A DNA stretch of 64,000 bases, taken from assembly GCA_027603065.1 (NCBI GenBank), contig JADGJP010000018.1, forward strand, positions 124,001 to 188,000, given 5' to 3'. Below, piece by piece: positions 20,721 to 34,180 of this stretch. The notes below the pieces were generated by a model. The model did not search any database. It was given only the letters and a program-made list of their open reading frames with translations, and was not told the origin of the DNA. The stretch's first letter is position 1. Every line of letters begins with the position of its first letter. The DNA comes from Geranomyces variabilis. Its lineage: Eukaryota > Chytridiomycota > Chytridiomycetes > Spizellomycetales > Powellomycetaceae. Both the position numbers and the translations under genes were made by a program.

Positions 20721-21223
20721 ATGCAACGCAGTGCAAGCAGCATGCCCCGGCCCCGCTCGACGTCCGTACCGCCACCACCGACCCGCTCAGAAACCCGCGA
20801 ATACATTGGCTTCGCTATCTATCTTGCCTCCTTTGTCGCCTTCGTCTTGTATCTTGCCTGGGCGTTGCTTCCTGACGCCGCGCTACACGCCTTGGGCCTG
20901 AGCTACTATCCCACGCGCTGGTGGGCTCTTGCGCTCCCAGTCTGGGTTCTCGGCCTGATACCCTTTATTCCCATCGCATTCACCGGAATAAACCTACTGC
21001 GGACACCTGGTCTCCAGGCCTTGGATACCATTAGCGGTATGCGGAGAGCATTGACTTGTCAGGTCCACCTCTCTGCTCAACTTTTCATCTTATAGAACCT
21101 GGCGCCCGCGTGCTACAATTTCCAGTCGATGGCGACAAGCTGCTTAAGCTCGGCAGCGAGGACTCTATACCCGAGCTTGAGGACATCCCACTTTCAACAA
21201 TCAATCAAATTCTTTACCCTTGA
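20721..21223 (+). CDS. GPI-GlcNAc transferase subunit PIG-P
   Basis: Two exons, 20721-21036 and 21096-21223, give 147 residues. After a Pro/Arg-rich tail comes the PIG-P fold: EYIGFAIYLASFVAFVLYLA (membrane helix 1), WALLPDAALHALGLSYYPTR, then WWALALPVWVLGLIPFIPIA (helix 2). The tail ILYP closes it. PIG-P is a small ER-membrane subunit of the enzyme complex that adds GlcNAc to phosphatidylinositol, the first step of GPI-anchor synthesis. It is head-to-head with the HAUS8-like gene, only 95 bp between the two ATGs, so they probably share a bidirectional promoter. A second in-frame ATG lies at 20742. Confidence 0.92.
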
Positions 21224-21317
21224 ACATTGGCGAACCAAAAAGATTTAGCCCAGCGCAGCCACACCCTCGTAAGGGCTTTCGCGGTGCGCCGAATTGCGGA
21301 ACATTTAAAAGCAAGTG

Positions 21318-21390
21318 TGGAGTTGGAGGGAATTGAACCCCCTGCCTCCCGCATGCTAAGCGGGCGCTCTGCCAAGTGAGCTACAACCCC
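21318..21390 (-). tRNA. tRNA-Ala (AGC), second identical copy
   Basis: Reverse complement of 17020-17092, identical over all 73 nt, with the same AGC anticodon and intact arms. On the minus strand it is followed by TTTT. Flanking sequence differs from the first copy apart from a short TCAACCA just upstream. Confidence 0.97.
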
Positions 21391-21735
21391 AGATGGTTGA
21401 GAGGGTTATGCTTATGTCATCCAGACTCATGCGCCACTTTTGGAATCGTTGTTATTTTGCGAGCTGTCGGTTCTGCCTGCGCGGCCCGAATTGAAGTCGT
21501 ACATCGCCTGTCTGGACTTTGGGCCTGGTGGCAACTTGCGCTTCCCTCATGGAAGGCTCTCATCGCGCTGCGGTACTGATTATATCCAACGTTCGGATGC
21601 TTTCACAAAAAATTACATGTGCGATTGTTTCAAGTAGGTTGCTGCCAAATTGTTAAAACATTCTACTGCTATTTATGAACATCTGTAAACTACTTTCAGG
21701 TTTATCTGGGTCCTGGTATATCTATGCACGGATCA
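21391..21735. other. Short gene-free stretch
   Basis: Between the tRNA and the 3' end of the PhoD gene. The plus frames here lack domains and good codon pattern. Nothing seen. Confidence 0.55.
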
Positions 21736-23542
21736 TCAAAACTGGCTGGTGATTCGGGCCGAGCCGCTCAGCGTCTCGAGAGTCTTCTCCACTGATTCGG
21801 GTGCGCCACGGTAGTCGACCGAGTCGACTAAGACATACTGGGTGCTGACTTTTTCCTGAGTGATAGTCACCACCATGTATCCGTGCTTGGATCCGTTGGC
21901 GAACTGCAGATGCGGGAGGGCAGCCTTCAGCGCCCAAGCGCCAGCGGCCGTGATGGACATGCTGGTGACACTGGGGCCAACAAACTCGACGAGAAGCGAC
22001 CCGGCACCGGTTTTTTTGTCATAGCCCGAATTCTGGTTGCGGGGAACGTTGAAGGTGAGCGATGTGTGGATGTCGCCTGTAAGGAAGACGACGTTGTCGA
22101 TGTGGTTGGAGGTGATGTGGTCAAGCACGCGGGTGCGAGCCGCTGGGTAACCATCCCATGAGTCCTTGAGAAGAAGAATGGCGTTCCAGAGAACACGGGC
22201 GGGAGCGAATGTCACTTGGTTTCCGACGATCCTCCACTTGGCGCCGCGGGCTTTCGAGGCGCTGAGCTGGTCGTTGAACCATTTCTCTTGCGGGAAGCCC
22301 ATGATCTATGAAGAACGAAATACCGTCAGCGCAACCGAGCAAACACAGACGGCGACAGCTGGCAAACCGCTCGCATTGAGTTGCTCACCGTGCGGTTTGG
22401 AGCGTTGATGGTTGCCGAGTCCGAGACGTCTGTCTTCTCCCGTCCCGCCATGCGCGTGTCCAACATGGCCAAATCGAACAGGTTGCCAACAGCAAAACTG
22501 CGGTAAATCTTGCCAACGCCGTCAATCAGTGCAGCACGGATCGGCATGTATTCAAAGTACGCGCGCATTGCAGCAAGCTTGCGCTCTTCCCACGGGCCGG
22601 GAACGGGAGGCTTGGTACCCTCAGCGCCGCCGATCCACGAGTCATCAGCAAATTCATGGTCATCCCAGACGGTCACCCAAGGGTGGGCAAGGTGCGCAGC
22701 CTGCAAGTCCACGTCGGTCTTGTACTGCGCGTGCCGCATGCGGTAATCTGCGAGAGTCGAGATTTCCTTGTCGGGCTGCGGGACGCGGCCCTTTGAAGTT
22801 CCGTCGCCGTATTTGCCGTTCTGATATTCGTAGATGTAGTCGCCGAGGTGAAGCACAATGTCGATGTCATCGCGCTTGCCGATGCCGGCGTAGGCGTTGA
22901 AGTATCCTGCGGGAAGGTTGGAGCACGACACGACGGCAAGGCGGTACGAGGCCAAGTCGGCATTGGCGACAGGGATGGTATGCGTCTTTCCAGCAGGCGA
23001 CATGGCAAAGTCGCCGCTAATGAAGCGGTAGTAGTAGTTCGTCGCTGGTTGAAGCCCGGTCACATCAATCTTGACAGTGTAGTCAACATCCGCGGTGGTA
23101 GTGACTGTGCCAGTGCTGACGATGCTGGTGAATGTATTGGTCGTGGAAACCTGATACGTGACGGGCACTTCGGGTGCCGCGGACGTGACCTTGGTCCAGA
23201 TGCTGCGAGTCAGAATGACATGGTAATAACAATCAGCGCCGAGCAGACAGCGGAGGGAAAGTCTTTACTTCTGAGAACCCGACAGCGTTTCCGGACTTAC
23301 ATCACCGCATCCGCGAGAGGATCGCCTGATGCTACTCCATGCATAAACTGTACGTCCGTGACCACCTTGGAGGGCACAAGGCCCGCAGGCACGGGCTTCT
23401 TCTTGATAGCGAGATACGGGTGGTTGATAATCGGCGAGTCATAGGCAATGTTCCTTACTGATCCAGAGGCCGGCGCCGCGGGCACCTTGGGCAGCGCCCA
23501 GGCTGTGCTGGCCAGCAGCAAAGTGACGAACGCGATCTTCAT
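21736..23542 (-). CDS. Secreted PhoD-family alkaline phosphatase/phosphodiesterase
   Basis: Three exons, 23301-23542, 22389-23202 and 21736-22305, give 541 residues. A signal peptide (MKIAFVTLLLASTAWALP) leads into the PhoD N-terminal domain (FMHGVASGDPLADAV, then TYQVSTTNTFTSIV; GLQPATNYYYRF). The metallophosphatase core follows: VVSCSNLPAGYFNAY, HLGDYIYEYQNGKYG, HPWVTVWDDHEFADD and FLTGDIHTSLTF carry the metal-binding Asp, Asn and His residues. It releases phosphate from phosphomono- or diesters outside the cell, useful for phosphorus scavenging. A palindromic TATA element lies about 85 bp upstream of the ATG. No C-terminal anchor was seen. Confidence 0.93.
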
Positions 23543-23624
23543 GTTTTCCGGCAGGATTTGTCGCTCGGATGAGAGGACTTATAGAGCAAAGTAGTCGTAC
23601 TGGACAGGGTGCCTACTCTCGGAC

Positions 23625-23638
23625 CTTATATATAAGGC
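23625..23638 (-). promoter_or_regulatory. Palindromic TATA element of the PhoD gene
   Basis: CCTTATATATAAGG, a perfect 14-bp palindrome about 83-96 bp before the PhoD ATG. It contains a TATA box on both strands and also resembles an extended CArG/MADS-type site, CC(A/T)10GG. Confidence 0.5.
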
Positions 23639-24180
23639 CCTCTAAGACCTCTGCGTTTGCTATCGCGGTTCCATTCTTCCGGCACCATCTGACTCCTCGC
23701 AGCATGCTGCACCCCACACTTTTTTTTTGTTATCCAGGGCACGTTCGTGCTTTTGGACAGACTAGAGATCACCGAAGGAGTATCGCACGTGGAATAAAAC
23801 CGCTGCCGCTTCGCCCTGTGTGTTTTCGGGGTGCGATCAGCGTCAGCGGGGCGGGGAAGAAGAGCTGCCGGAAGTGGCTTATCTCCGTGTAACCGTGACG
23901 GCGGTGCCTTGGTGCCTGGGTAGTGGCGGGCAAACCCCACGTGTAGCAAACTGTTGGCTGGCAGCGCATATGCAGAGTTCGCAGGGGTAGCTAGCCATCA
24001 TGCCAGGGGGATGTAGGAAAACTATGTATCATTTGGACAGCTGCACTGCATGTACCGCATGACGTGTGTGCACCATATATAAGTGTCTAACCGGCAACTT
24101 CCGCGTCCGCACCGCACGCTCGCTATTTACACTTGTTTACCCCACACCTCGCGCGCCGCGTTGGTGTATTAATTGCAGTT
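23639..24180. other. Intergenic stretch between PhoD and CC2D1
   Basis: No gene seen. A plus-strand ATATATAAG string at 24075-24083 looks like a TATA box but no plus-strand gene follows it, so it may be chance. Confidence 0.5.
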
Positions 24181-27100
24181 TCAACCACCTCCGCCTTCCG
24201 CGAGGGCAGCTTCCACCTCGGCGACCTCTCCCTGCATCATCTTGATTCTTGCGAGCGCAGTCTTGGCAAGATCCATCCGCCGGGCGTCCTTGAACATGAG
24301 CGCCCATTTCTTCGTTTGTTGAATCGACGCCTTGACCTCGACAACGTAATCTGGGCAGATTTTTAAGTAAACATCATTGCCCTGCAACACTGGTAATCTC
24401 AGCAAGCTCACCTGCCATGCTAAGCGCGCCAGTCTGCACTCGAAACACAAGCGTATTCATGCGGAGCTGGTACGCCATCTTTCGATCCGTTAGCGAGTCC
24501 GGGATTGGCTTCTTGTTTGTCTTAAGCGTAATAATCTCCCTGTCGATTTCACCAAGCTCTTTTTCCAGCACACCGTTGGAAACAATGTTGTCGGGACTGA
24601 GCAAATGGAATGGAAAATGTAAGCGCGCCGAAACGTCTACGCCAATCACTTGTGCAAGCTCCATACCTTTCAAATTGAAGCGCAGCGTCGTCCACAGCAT
24701 CTTCGTCGATTGCTCCGGGAGATGCCGCCGATGCCGGAGACGCTGTGGCTGGCGACGATTTAGCTGGTGAGGGGGCAGTTGACACGGTAGCGGGCGAAAC
24801 GACGGGCTGCTTTCGCGGGGTGGTGTTTGGGACGCTTGGAGCACCCGCAGCAACAGGGCGTGCCACCGCCGGAGATGTTGCCCCGACTGAATCCGCGACG
24901 GTTGCCACCGCGGCAGCAACCGCGCTTGCAACCGGAGCGTGCTGTCGTGCAGGACTTGCAGGCGTAATAGTCGCGCCGGCGCCGCCAAAGTCAAGCGTCA
25001 GCCATCGCTGCTCCTTTTTGATGATGTCGGGTTTTACAAGTGGTGTTCGCATTTTAATGCGGACCTCAAGTTTACCACCAGTCAGCTTGCGCGGATTGTT
25101 GGCATCGGCTAACTGCAAAGATTTTGGTCCAATAGCGATGTCAGGTGGATAGATAGAATAAGTGCGCAGTAGGCACTGTCTCCTACCTCTGCCGCTTCGT
25201 GGACTTCGCATTTGGTCAGCAGTGCGGTGAGCGGGACCTGAATTCGGCCTAGTGACACCTTTTTAGACATCAAGAGGAACCCACGATGATAGTGGAAAAC
25301 CTCAAATGTCGCCTTCTTCCGCTCGAGGAATCTTTGAAAAGGCCGCGTTCGGACGATTGGAATCTTTTTGGAAAAGCTGTAATCTGCGCCAGAGAACATG
25401 AGCTCCGGAACGGATGTTACCTCCCTTTGCTAACAGCCAAACCTACCTGGCGCTCCCGATCTTTTCACCACTGATGTGTCGCCTTTTCCTTCGCTTGCAA
25501 CTGGTACAAGCGCATCCGGATCTTCTGGTGGCCAGCCGATATCGTATGCTACGTAACTGTCAATGTCATCGCCCTTGATTTCACGGCTGCCCAAATCCCA
25601 AGCGCGCACGATCTCAATCATCATTTCATTGGCATCAACGTCCGGATTGACTTGCTCAATCTCGTAGGAAAGAGTGGTATACCGGAAAGCGGGCGGGGCA
25701 ACGTTACTCGCGTTAGGAGCCGCGCGGAGAACGCGGATAGTCTCCAAATCTGGTAGCATGGCCTTTTTCATCTGATGAAAGGCTAGCGCCTCCTGTTTTT
25801 TGTTCTGCTTGAAATAGTGTGCAGCTACGTTGGTGCATGTAGCAATTTGATTCTCCAGCGTTGTTTCGAAATGTTGGAGAAGATCTGGGGCACTGGTTGA
25901 TGTATGAAGTCCGCTAGCGGTCGGGTCCTGGTTGCTGGAAAGATCGATTTTCTCCTTTGCAACTACTCCCAGCTGTGTACCGTCGGCGGTCCGGACTGTC
26001 ATTCCAGGCGAAATGGTACTCCGTTTTGCCGGTGTTAGTTTTCCGGCCGGAGGAGCTCCCTGAGGGGTTTGGGGCGCAGCGGCAGACTTTGTTGGCGTTC
26101 TTATCGCAGCCGCCGCCGCCGTGTTGGTCTGGCTTTCAAATTTGAGCGTGGAAGGATGCGGTGGCAGCTCGTACTCCGGAGGAAGCTCGGCGCCAACCGT
26201 AAGCGCGTCAACGTCGTCCTGCATTCGTTTGGCACGGATCAGATACTCGCGGGCGCGCGGCACGTCACCAGCTCGCTTTGCGTCTTGTGCAAACTTTTTA
26301 TACTCCAACTGCCGCCGGCTGACGACCTCTAGAGTGTTCGGGTTGGCAGGCCTAGCCGCGGCCTCTGCCTTCTTCCGGGCAAGATCCAGTGGCGGTACAA
26401 CTGTCGGCCGCACGTGGGGATCTGCGGCAGGCGTGTAATTTGGTACTTGGGGCAAAGTATTGACAGCTGCAGCTGCATCTGGAGCTTTCGAAATTGTTAC
26501 AGATTGAGGTTTTCTTTGTGGCGGTGGCGCCGTAGATGGTGTTGTCGCTACCGGGCCCGTCGGAGGCGGTCCCGCCAAGTCATGAGCTCCCGAATTCTCT
26601 GCTCTGTGAGGTGACGCAGCATGATGACCCTCTTCATCGCTGAGGTTTGTCTCCGAATCCGAACCGTCTCCGCCTGCAATGGCCCCTAACGCAGCCTGCA
26701 AAGACAGTGTCAATATCTCATTCTTTACAAGCCCGTACACCCACTTGTTGTCGAAAGCATACCAAGAGCTCTGGATCATTCATGTCAGACTCGTCGAACG
26801 GGATTTCTTTGTCGTCCGACAAGTCTATGCCCGCCATAATCGATTCCACATCCACTAGAGCATTGGCGCCTGGTGCTGTCCCGCCTTTGGCTGAGGGAGC
26901 TGCCGCAGGTGCAGGTGGCTTCGCCTTCGGCTTCGCCTTTGCCTTGGGCGGCGGATCGGCCAGTTTCGCCAGTTCTGCCTACGGCAAAGGACTAGAATCA
27001 GCGGCCGGTTTAGGGTCCCCACTTTCAACTTGCTGTGCACCCACCAATAGCGCTGGATCATTCATATCTGAATCGGAAAAGTCGTCAAACTCTCCGCTTA

Positions 27101-27224
27101 TGCCGGTGCCTAGTCCGGCAAGGTCGTCGTCGTCGCCGCCATACGGATTGTCCAAAGCAGCTGTCTTCTGCTTTCCGTCGCTCTTGGATTTGCTCTTTGC
27201 GGATGAGCCGCCCCAGCCCCACAT
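24181..27224 (-). CDS. CC2D1/Lgd homologue (DM14 repeats and C2 domain)
   Basis: Seven exons: 27030-27224, 26763-26978, 25447-26695, 25187-25383, 24667-25112, 24412-24596, 24181-24350, giving 885 residues. The order is that of CC2D1A/B (fly Lgd). An acidic N-terminus holds repeated DMNDPALL/DMNDPELL motifs. DM14 repeats follow (EVVSRRQLEYKKFAQDAKRA; ATCTNVAAHYFKQNKKQEAL). Then comes a C2 domain (RPFQRFLERKKATFEVFHYH, VSLGRIQVPLTALLTKCEVH, GGKLEVRIKM) and a C-terminal helical tail. These proteins bind the ESCRT-III subunit Shrub/CHMP4 and help endosomal sorting. The first intron uses a weak GTTGAA donor. The gene is head-to-head with the sugar transporter gene. Confidence 0.9.
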
Positions 27225-27445
27225 TTCAGTCGATGGCAGGTGTTGCTTGCACAGTCGTGAAACGCTAAGATGTCAAAATGTCGGTTAGCCTCGTTTCCTC
27301 GCGTTCGCGCTTTCCGTCCACGTCCGTCCGTCAGAACAGCGCCTATACATTGCCGCAATCACCGTTTCTGTGCCGGACCGCCAACCCGCAGTTTTAATTG
27401 CCCTCCACGGTGCGTCCGCAGTCAAGTCCCATTCCGCTTGTCTCC

Positions 27446-29638
27446 ATGGGAGACCGCCACTCCGCCGAACACGCTACCTCCGGCGACGACATTGTTGTCG
27501 AGACCTGGGACGACGAAGACGACGAAACGCTGGTTCGCGCGGCCACCCCGCAGAACAACGAGCTTAGTTTAAAGGAATTGATTTTGCTTACAATTGTCCT
27601 GACCGGCGTGCAAATCACTTGGACCGTCGAGCTTGCCTATGGAAATCCATATTTGCGCGAACTCAACCTTTCACCGTCACTGTCGGCGCTCGTATGGCTG
27701 GCTGGCCCACTCTCGGGCCTGCTGATTCAGCCAATCGTTGGCGTCTACAGTGACAAGTGTGGACTGAGATTGGGCAAAAGGCGGCCGTTTATGATTGTTG
27801 GAGGAGCCATTGTGCTGGTGTCAATCGCTATGATCGGATACGCCACAGAAATTGCGCAGGTCTTGACCGGTTCCATGAACACCAAGGCGGTAGGTTTACC
27901 GAATCTGAAAAACTCTTGCAGGATGCGCCGAGAAAGATTGGGCAGCGTTTCTCACATAGCAAGGGCCGTTTCCATCTTCGCAGAACGAGAACATTACGAT
28001 TATGTGTGCAGTTTTGGGCTTTTACTGGCTCGACTTTTCGATAAATGCTGTTCAGGCATCGTGCCGCTCGCTCATTGTTGACATCGCTCCTTTGCATCAA
28101 CAAGAGTCTGCCAATGCATGGGGCGGTCGCATGATCGGAATCGGCAATGTCCTCGGTTACTTCATCGGGTTCTTGGACCTCCCCAGATTATTTCCATTCT
28201 TGGGCGAAAAGCAAATGAAGGTCTTTTGCTGGCTTGCAAGTATATGGTTTGCATTAACGCTGGCCATCACGTGCATTGCGGTGAAAGAAAAGCAGTACAT
28301 GCCAAAAGAGAGCGAAAAGAGAAGGTCTTGGTATGAACCACTGCTTGGCATTGGCAAAGCTTTGAGAGGACTACCGGGACCACTGCAAGCAATCTGCAAC
28401 GTACAATTTTTTGGATGGATGGGTATATTTCCGTTCTTGTTTTACAGGTACGTTCCAGCGCGGCGCGGTAACATCATATGGGAGTTTGAGGCATTCTGCT
28501 CATACAATGCATATACAGCACCACGTGGGTGGGCGAAAAAGTTCTCGCGGCATCTCCGTCAGGCAGCGCTCAAGACAATGTCGAAGGCACCCGTGCCGGT
28601 TCGTTTGCAATGTTGATCTATTCAATTGTCTCCCTTGCGACTGGTTTCTTCCTCCCCATGATCTCGGTCCGCGCGCACCCGGAAGAACACGGTTCCGACA
28701 CTGAAGATACTCCCCCCGCGTACGACAATGCTTCCCCCTCATCTTCTACCAGTCGTCGCTCCGCCGCTGCGCGTCGTCACCGCCGTAAGCTTTGGCCGCA
28801 CAGCCTGCCGCGCTTCTGCCATAGCCTGCTCGGACTGCCTGCCATGTGGTCATTCAGTTTTTTTCTATTCGTGACTCTCATGTTTTCGACTGCGATCGTC
28901 AACACTGTTGGACCCGCAACTGTGCTTATCTCGGCGGTGGGAGTCACATGGGGAATCATGATGTGGGTGCCGTTCACCCTGCTGGGTGAATGTATCAATT
29001 ACTACGCCGAACATCCCGAAGAGCTTGCGGAGTCACCTCTTGCCACGAGGCCCGGATACGCAAACGTGCCGGACGATGAGGATGATGATGAGGACGAGAG
29101 CAACCCGTTCCAGCGGAGCCCGACGATTAGCGATCTCCTCGCCGGTGGCAAACAACCGCCAGGACGCGCAACAAACTTTGCGGCATCGTCTTCGGCCACC
29201 TCGCTGATACCTCCGTCACCTTCCTCACGGCCGCGTCGGCGACGATCTTCGTCAGCATCTTCAGCAGCCTCGCTCGACGCCGGCATGGTGCTCGGAATTC
29301 ACAACATTTACATCGTGATACCACAATTTTTTGCGACATTTATGTGCAGCGTAGTCTTTACGCTGTTTTCGCGATTAGAACAGCACGATAAAGAAGGCAC
29401 GCGCGTCGCTATGAGCTTTGGCGCTGACGGAACGCCTGTCGTGACCGAACTGCCTCTTATTGCGCGGAACGGTGGAGGGGAGCTGCATGCGGATCCTCAC
29501 GATGCGGTCGGGTGGGTGCTACGCCTGGGCGCAGTCAGCAGTATAGTCGCGTGCGTGCTCGCGTTCAGGCTGAAAGAGATCAAAGGTGCGGGCAAGCCAG
29601 GTTCTCCCAGAGTGGTGGTCGTGGCTGGTGGCCATTAA
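27446..29638 (+). CDS. Sucrose/H+ symporter-type sugar transporter (GPH/SLC45-like)
   Basis: Three exons, 27446-27889, 27984-28447 and 28519-29638, give 675 residues with about 12 membrane helices. Family blocks: VQITWTVELAYGNPYLRELN, the conserved loop LRLGKRRPFMIVGGA between helices 2 and 3, ALVWLAGPLSGLLIQPIVGV, and FYWLDFSINAVQASCRSLIV followed by NAWGGRMIGIGNVLGYFIGF. These match plant SUT, fungal sucrose and animal SLC45 transporters that import sucrose or related disaccharides with protons. A long acidic, Ser/Arg-rich cytosolic loop (about residues 460-550) is a lineage addition. The plasma membrane is the likely site. The ATG at 27446 was chosen because earlier codons in frame lack an ATG. 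Confidence 0.93.
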
Positions 29639-29717
29639 ACTTTAATGTACAATGTAAATTGGATCAACACTGTTTCGTTTGAGCTTTCTTTTGTAAAGAA
29701 AGGTTCATGTAGAGGTC

Positions 29718-31261
29718 TCACACCGGGGGCTTCGGAAGAGGATTTGCCTTGGCAAATCCAACCCACCAAAGAAGTGATGACCAGATCTCCTGGCTCGTCG
29801 GAACAATCTGTGTTCGGTCTAGGAGGAACCCTTCGCCGCCCATATTTGGCCGTAGCTCTATGCAGAACGAGTAGATTCGCCGCTGCGTGTACCAAAAGTC
29901 TTGGAGACAGCCGAAGCATGAGCGTATGCAATGTTTAAAGTAAAGGGAAGTGATAAGGCCACGGAGCTTAACTTACCTGTAGATGTACCCGTGGTTGGAT
30001 ACAAGTCAATGGACGGCTCAGACACGTACTGCATTTGATTCACGCTCAAAATGCTTGCGCTGATGCCGTCTCCCGCCTGCTTATTCAACGCCTCGTCCGG
30101 TGATGGAGCCGAAGTCCATCCATTTGGACGAAGCACGAGCTGAGAGTAGCTGTGAAAATCGATGGCGCCCACAAGGTTGGAAAACGTCGTAAAGAACGCA
30201 GACACGGCCTTGACTTCCGGCTCGGATGCAGGACTCGGGCCCATATATGTGTCAGATGCTGGATCTGGAGACGATCCGCCCTGGCCCCAGTGGTCGTCGT
30301 AGTTGCGGTTTAGGTCTACTCCACTGGGAATCGCGCGGTTTTTGCGCCAGAGCCGATCTGTCGTCCATGTGTAGTTGTACCCGTCGGGATTCACGACAGG
30401 AACAAATATAAACTCGGTAGAATCGAGAAGCGAAGGGTCGGTTGCATAACTCTCAACCAGTTGGTTTGAGATCCACTGCACAGTTGCGCCGCTGATCCAT
30501 TCTCGTGCGTGGATCAGGCCTTGGAAAAAGAATTGCGGTTTGGGCGCTGCGGTGTTGTTGGCACCAGTAATGATCACTGCGAAGATGTCGCGGCCTTCAA
30601 CGGTCTTGCCAATGGAGGGGAGAAACGTTACGAGGTTGGGGAATGTGGCGGTGAGATTCTGGTACCACTCGACGATCTGATCGAATTGATGGTAGTCCGC
30701 GAACCAGTCAAGGGGGGGAGGCTTTAACAGCAAGAATTGTCAGTAATGCATCAAAAGCTGTCCAAAATCCTACCAAACGCAGACTTACTGGATTAGCTTG
30801 TCTGGACAGTAACGGATTTGGAAGACGGCTCGCTCGATCGGCGTCAATGAGGCTTTGAATGTCGTCGTGAAGCACATGGATTTTGACCTCTGCAAGCAAT
30901 GGAATATTGGCAGAGTCCAAGTCCACGCCAGCAGGAAGCCGGAAGTCAATATGTGATGGCTGAACGTCCCATATATCCAGCATCTGCAGTTACATATGCG
31001 TCAGCAAAGGCCAGAGGGTGTCACTGCTGCCAAAACGGGTCCGCCACCTCAACTTACAAAGTCATCCTGCAGCAGCTTAAGGATCTCTCCCGTTTTGGAG
31101 CCCTCAGGCACTTGCAACTGCACTAAATGGTGACCCTGGTACAAACGTGAGAGTGACGCCGAAGGCGCTTGGTAGATTGGTGCAGCGAAAGTGGTGGCGA
31201 TCAAGCCGCAAACGGTCGCGGCAGCAACCGCGACAGCGGCTAACGGTCTGAAAACGACCAT
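29718..31261 (-). CDS. Secreted zinc carboxypeptidase (M14A, CPA/CPB type)
   Basis: Four exons, 31058-31261, 30789-30983, 29977-30721 and 29718-29899, give 441 residues. The order is signal peptide, propeptide (HHLVQLQVPEGSKTGEILK, DFRLPAGVDLD) and catalytic domain. Zinc ligands are visible: His and Glu in GLIHAREWISG and the later His in AIDFHSYSQL. The catalytic Glu is in FCIELRPNMGGEGF. The substrate-side Asn-Arg pair is in GVDLNRNYDDHWG. It removes C-terminal amino acids from peptides outside the cell after the propeptide is cleaved. The last exon supplies the catalytic Glu, which confirms the final splice. Confidence 0.94.
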
Positions 31262-31278
31262 CGGAGCTGATGAAATGA

Positions 31279-33263
<1,985 letters not shown>

Positions 33264-33370
33264 GACATTATGTACACACACACAGTCTGTCTATCTATCC
33301 ACATTATTGAAGAAAAAATACCGTACGCCAAGGTCAACGCGGAAAAAAGCTAGCTTTGAAAGTCCTGCCT

Positions 33371-34090
33371 TTATGCCCGAACTTCTGCAGGCTTGTTTTT
33401 GCCCCTGTGTTCGGCAAACGTTTCACTAATGCCGCGGCCTTCTCTGATGTCCTTCATACACCGTGCATCAATTGCAACGCCTTCGGCCGCGACGCGGGCC
33501 ACGTCCGCGCACTTCTCAACTGGGATACACACGACGCCGTCCACATCAGCAACAATCATGTCTCCTTGACGCACAACGACAGGATATCCCGCGTCCTCGC
33601 CCAGCGTGATTGGCTCCCCGACGGACGCGACACGCGTCAACGGACCTGCGCCCATTGTCGACTGCCCACAGGATGAAAACACTGGTATGCCGATATCCCA
33701 GTGCTCGCGCACGTCACGTACGCGGCCGTCAACAACTACACCTTGACACCCAACGTGGTTGGCGCGCGCTGACATGAGTCCGCCCCACACGGCGTTTGGC
33801 GTGTCCCGTGGCGTGGAAATGACAATGACGCTCCCTGACGCGGCAATGTCGACATGATGAGGGCTTCCTGCAGGCCGCCGCGGGGCGTTAGTGTCAGAGG
33901 CACGGACGAATTGGACGGTGTGAGCGGGGCCTGAGATGCGGGTTGTGGCGGTATTGGGTGAAAATGGCGCGGGTGAGCGCATGCACATGTTTGGAATGTG
34001 AACGGTGAGGGAGAGTTTGGCGGCGGCGTCAGCAATGTCGCAGGTTGAGAATCGGGCAAGGAGCTCGACGGCGGCGATTGCGGCGGTCAT
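33371..34090 (-). CDS. RraA-like / 4-hydroxy-4-methyl-2-oxoglutarate aldolase family protein
   Basis: A single open frame of 239 residues. The family core is GGLMSARANHVGCQGVVVDG, RVRDVREHWDIGIPVFSSCG, with the Arg and Asp that bind metal and the pyruvate-like substrate, then GDMIVADVDGVVCIP. Fungal members act as oxaloacetate decarboxylases or aldolases on pyruvate adducts; the precise reaction is not readable. There is no targeting signal, so it is probably cytosolic. The gene has no intron, unlike most neighbours. It is head-to-head with the next gene, 91 bp between the ATGs. Confidence 0.88.
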   Translation of the reverse strand: MTAAIAAVELLARFSTCDIADAAAKLSLTVHIPNMCMRSPAPFSPNTATTRISGPAHTVQFVRASDTNAPRRPAGSPHHVDIAASGSVIVISTPRDTPNAVWGGLMSARANHVGCQGVVVDGRVRDVREHWDIGIPVFSSCGQSTMGAGPLTRVASVGEPITLGEDAGYPVVVRQGDMIVADVDGVVCIPVEKCADVARVAAEGVAIDARCMKDIREGRGISETFAEHRGKNKPAEVRA

Positions 34091-34180
34091 CGCAAAGAGG
34101 CAGAAGACAGAGGGAGAAGATAGAGGGTTAGCTAGAGAACGGTAAGATGAGCGTCGTGTGCGACGCCGGGAACTTGGAAG

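Noticed and set aside
17020-21390. The tRNA-Ala copies as tRNA-derived SINE elements
   Set aside because: Both have complete, fully paired cloverleaves with discriminator base and terminators, and no tail or A-rich 3' part follows them.
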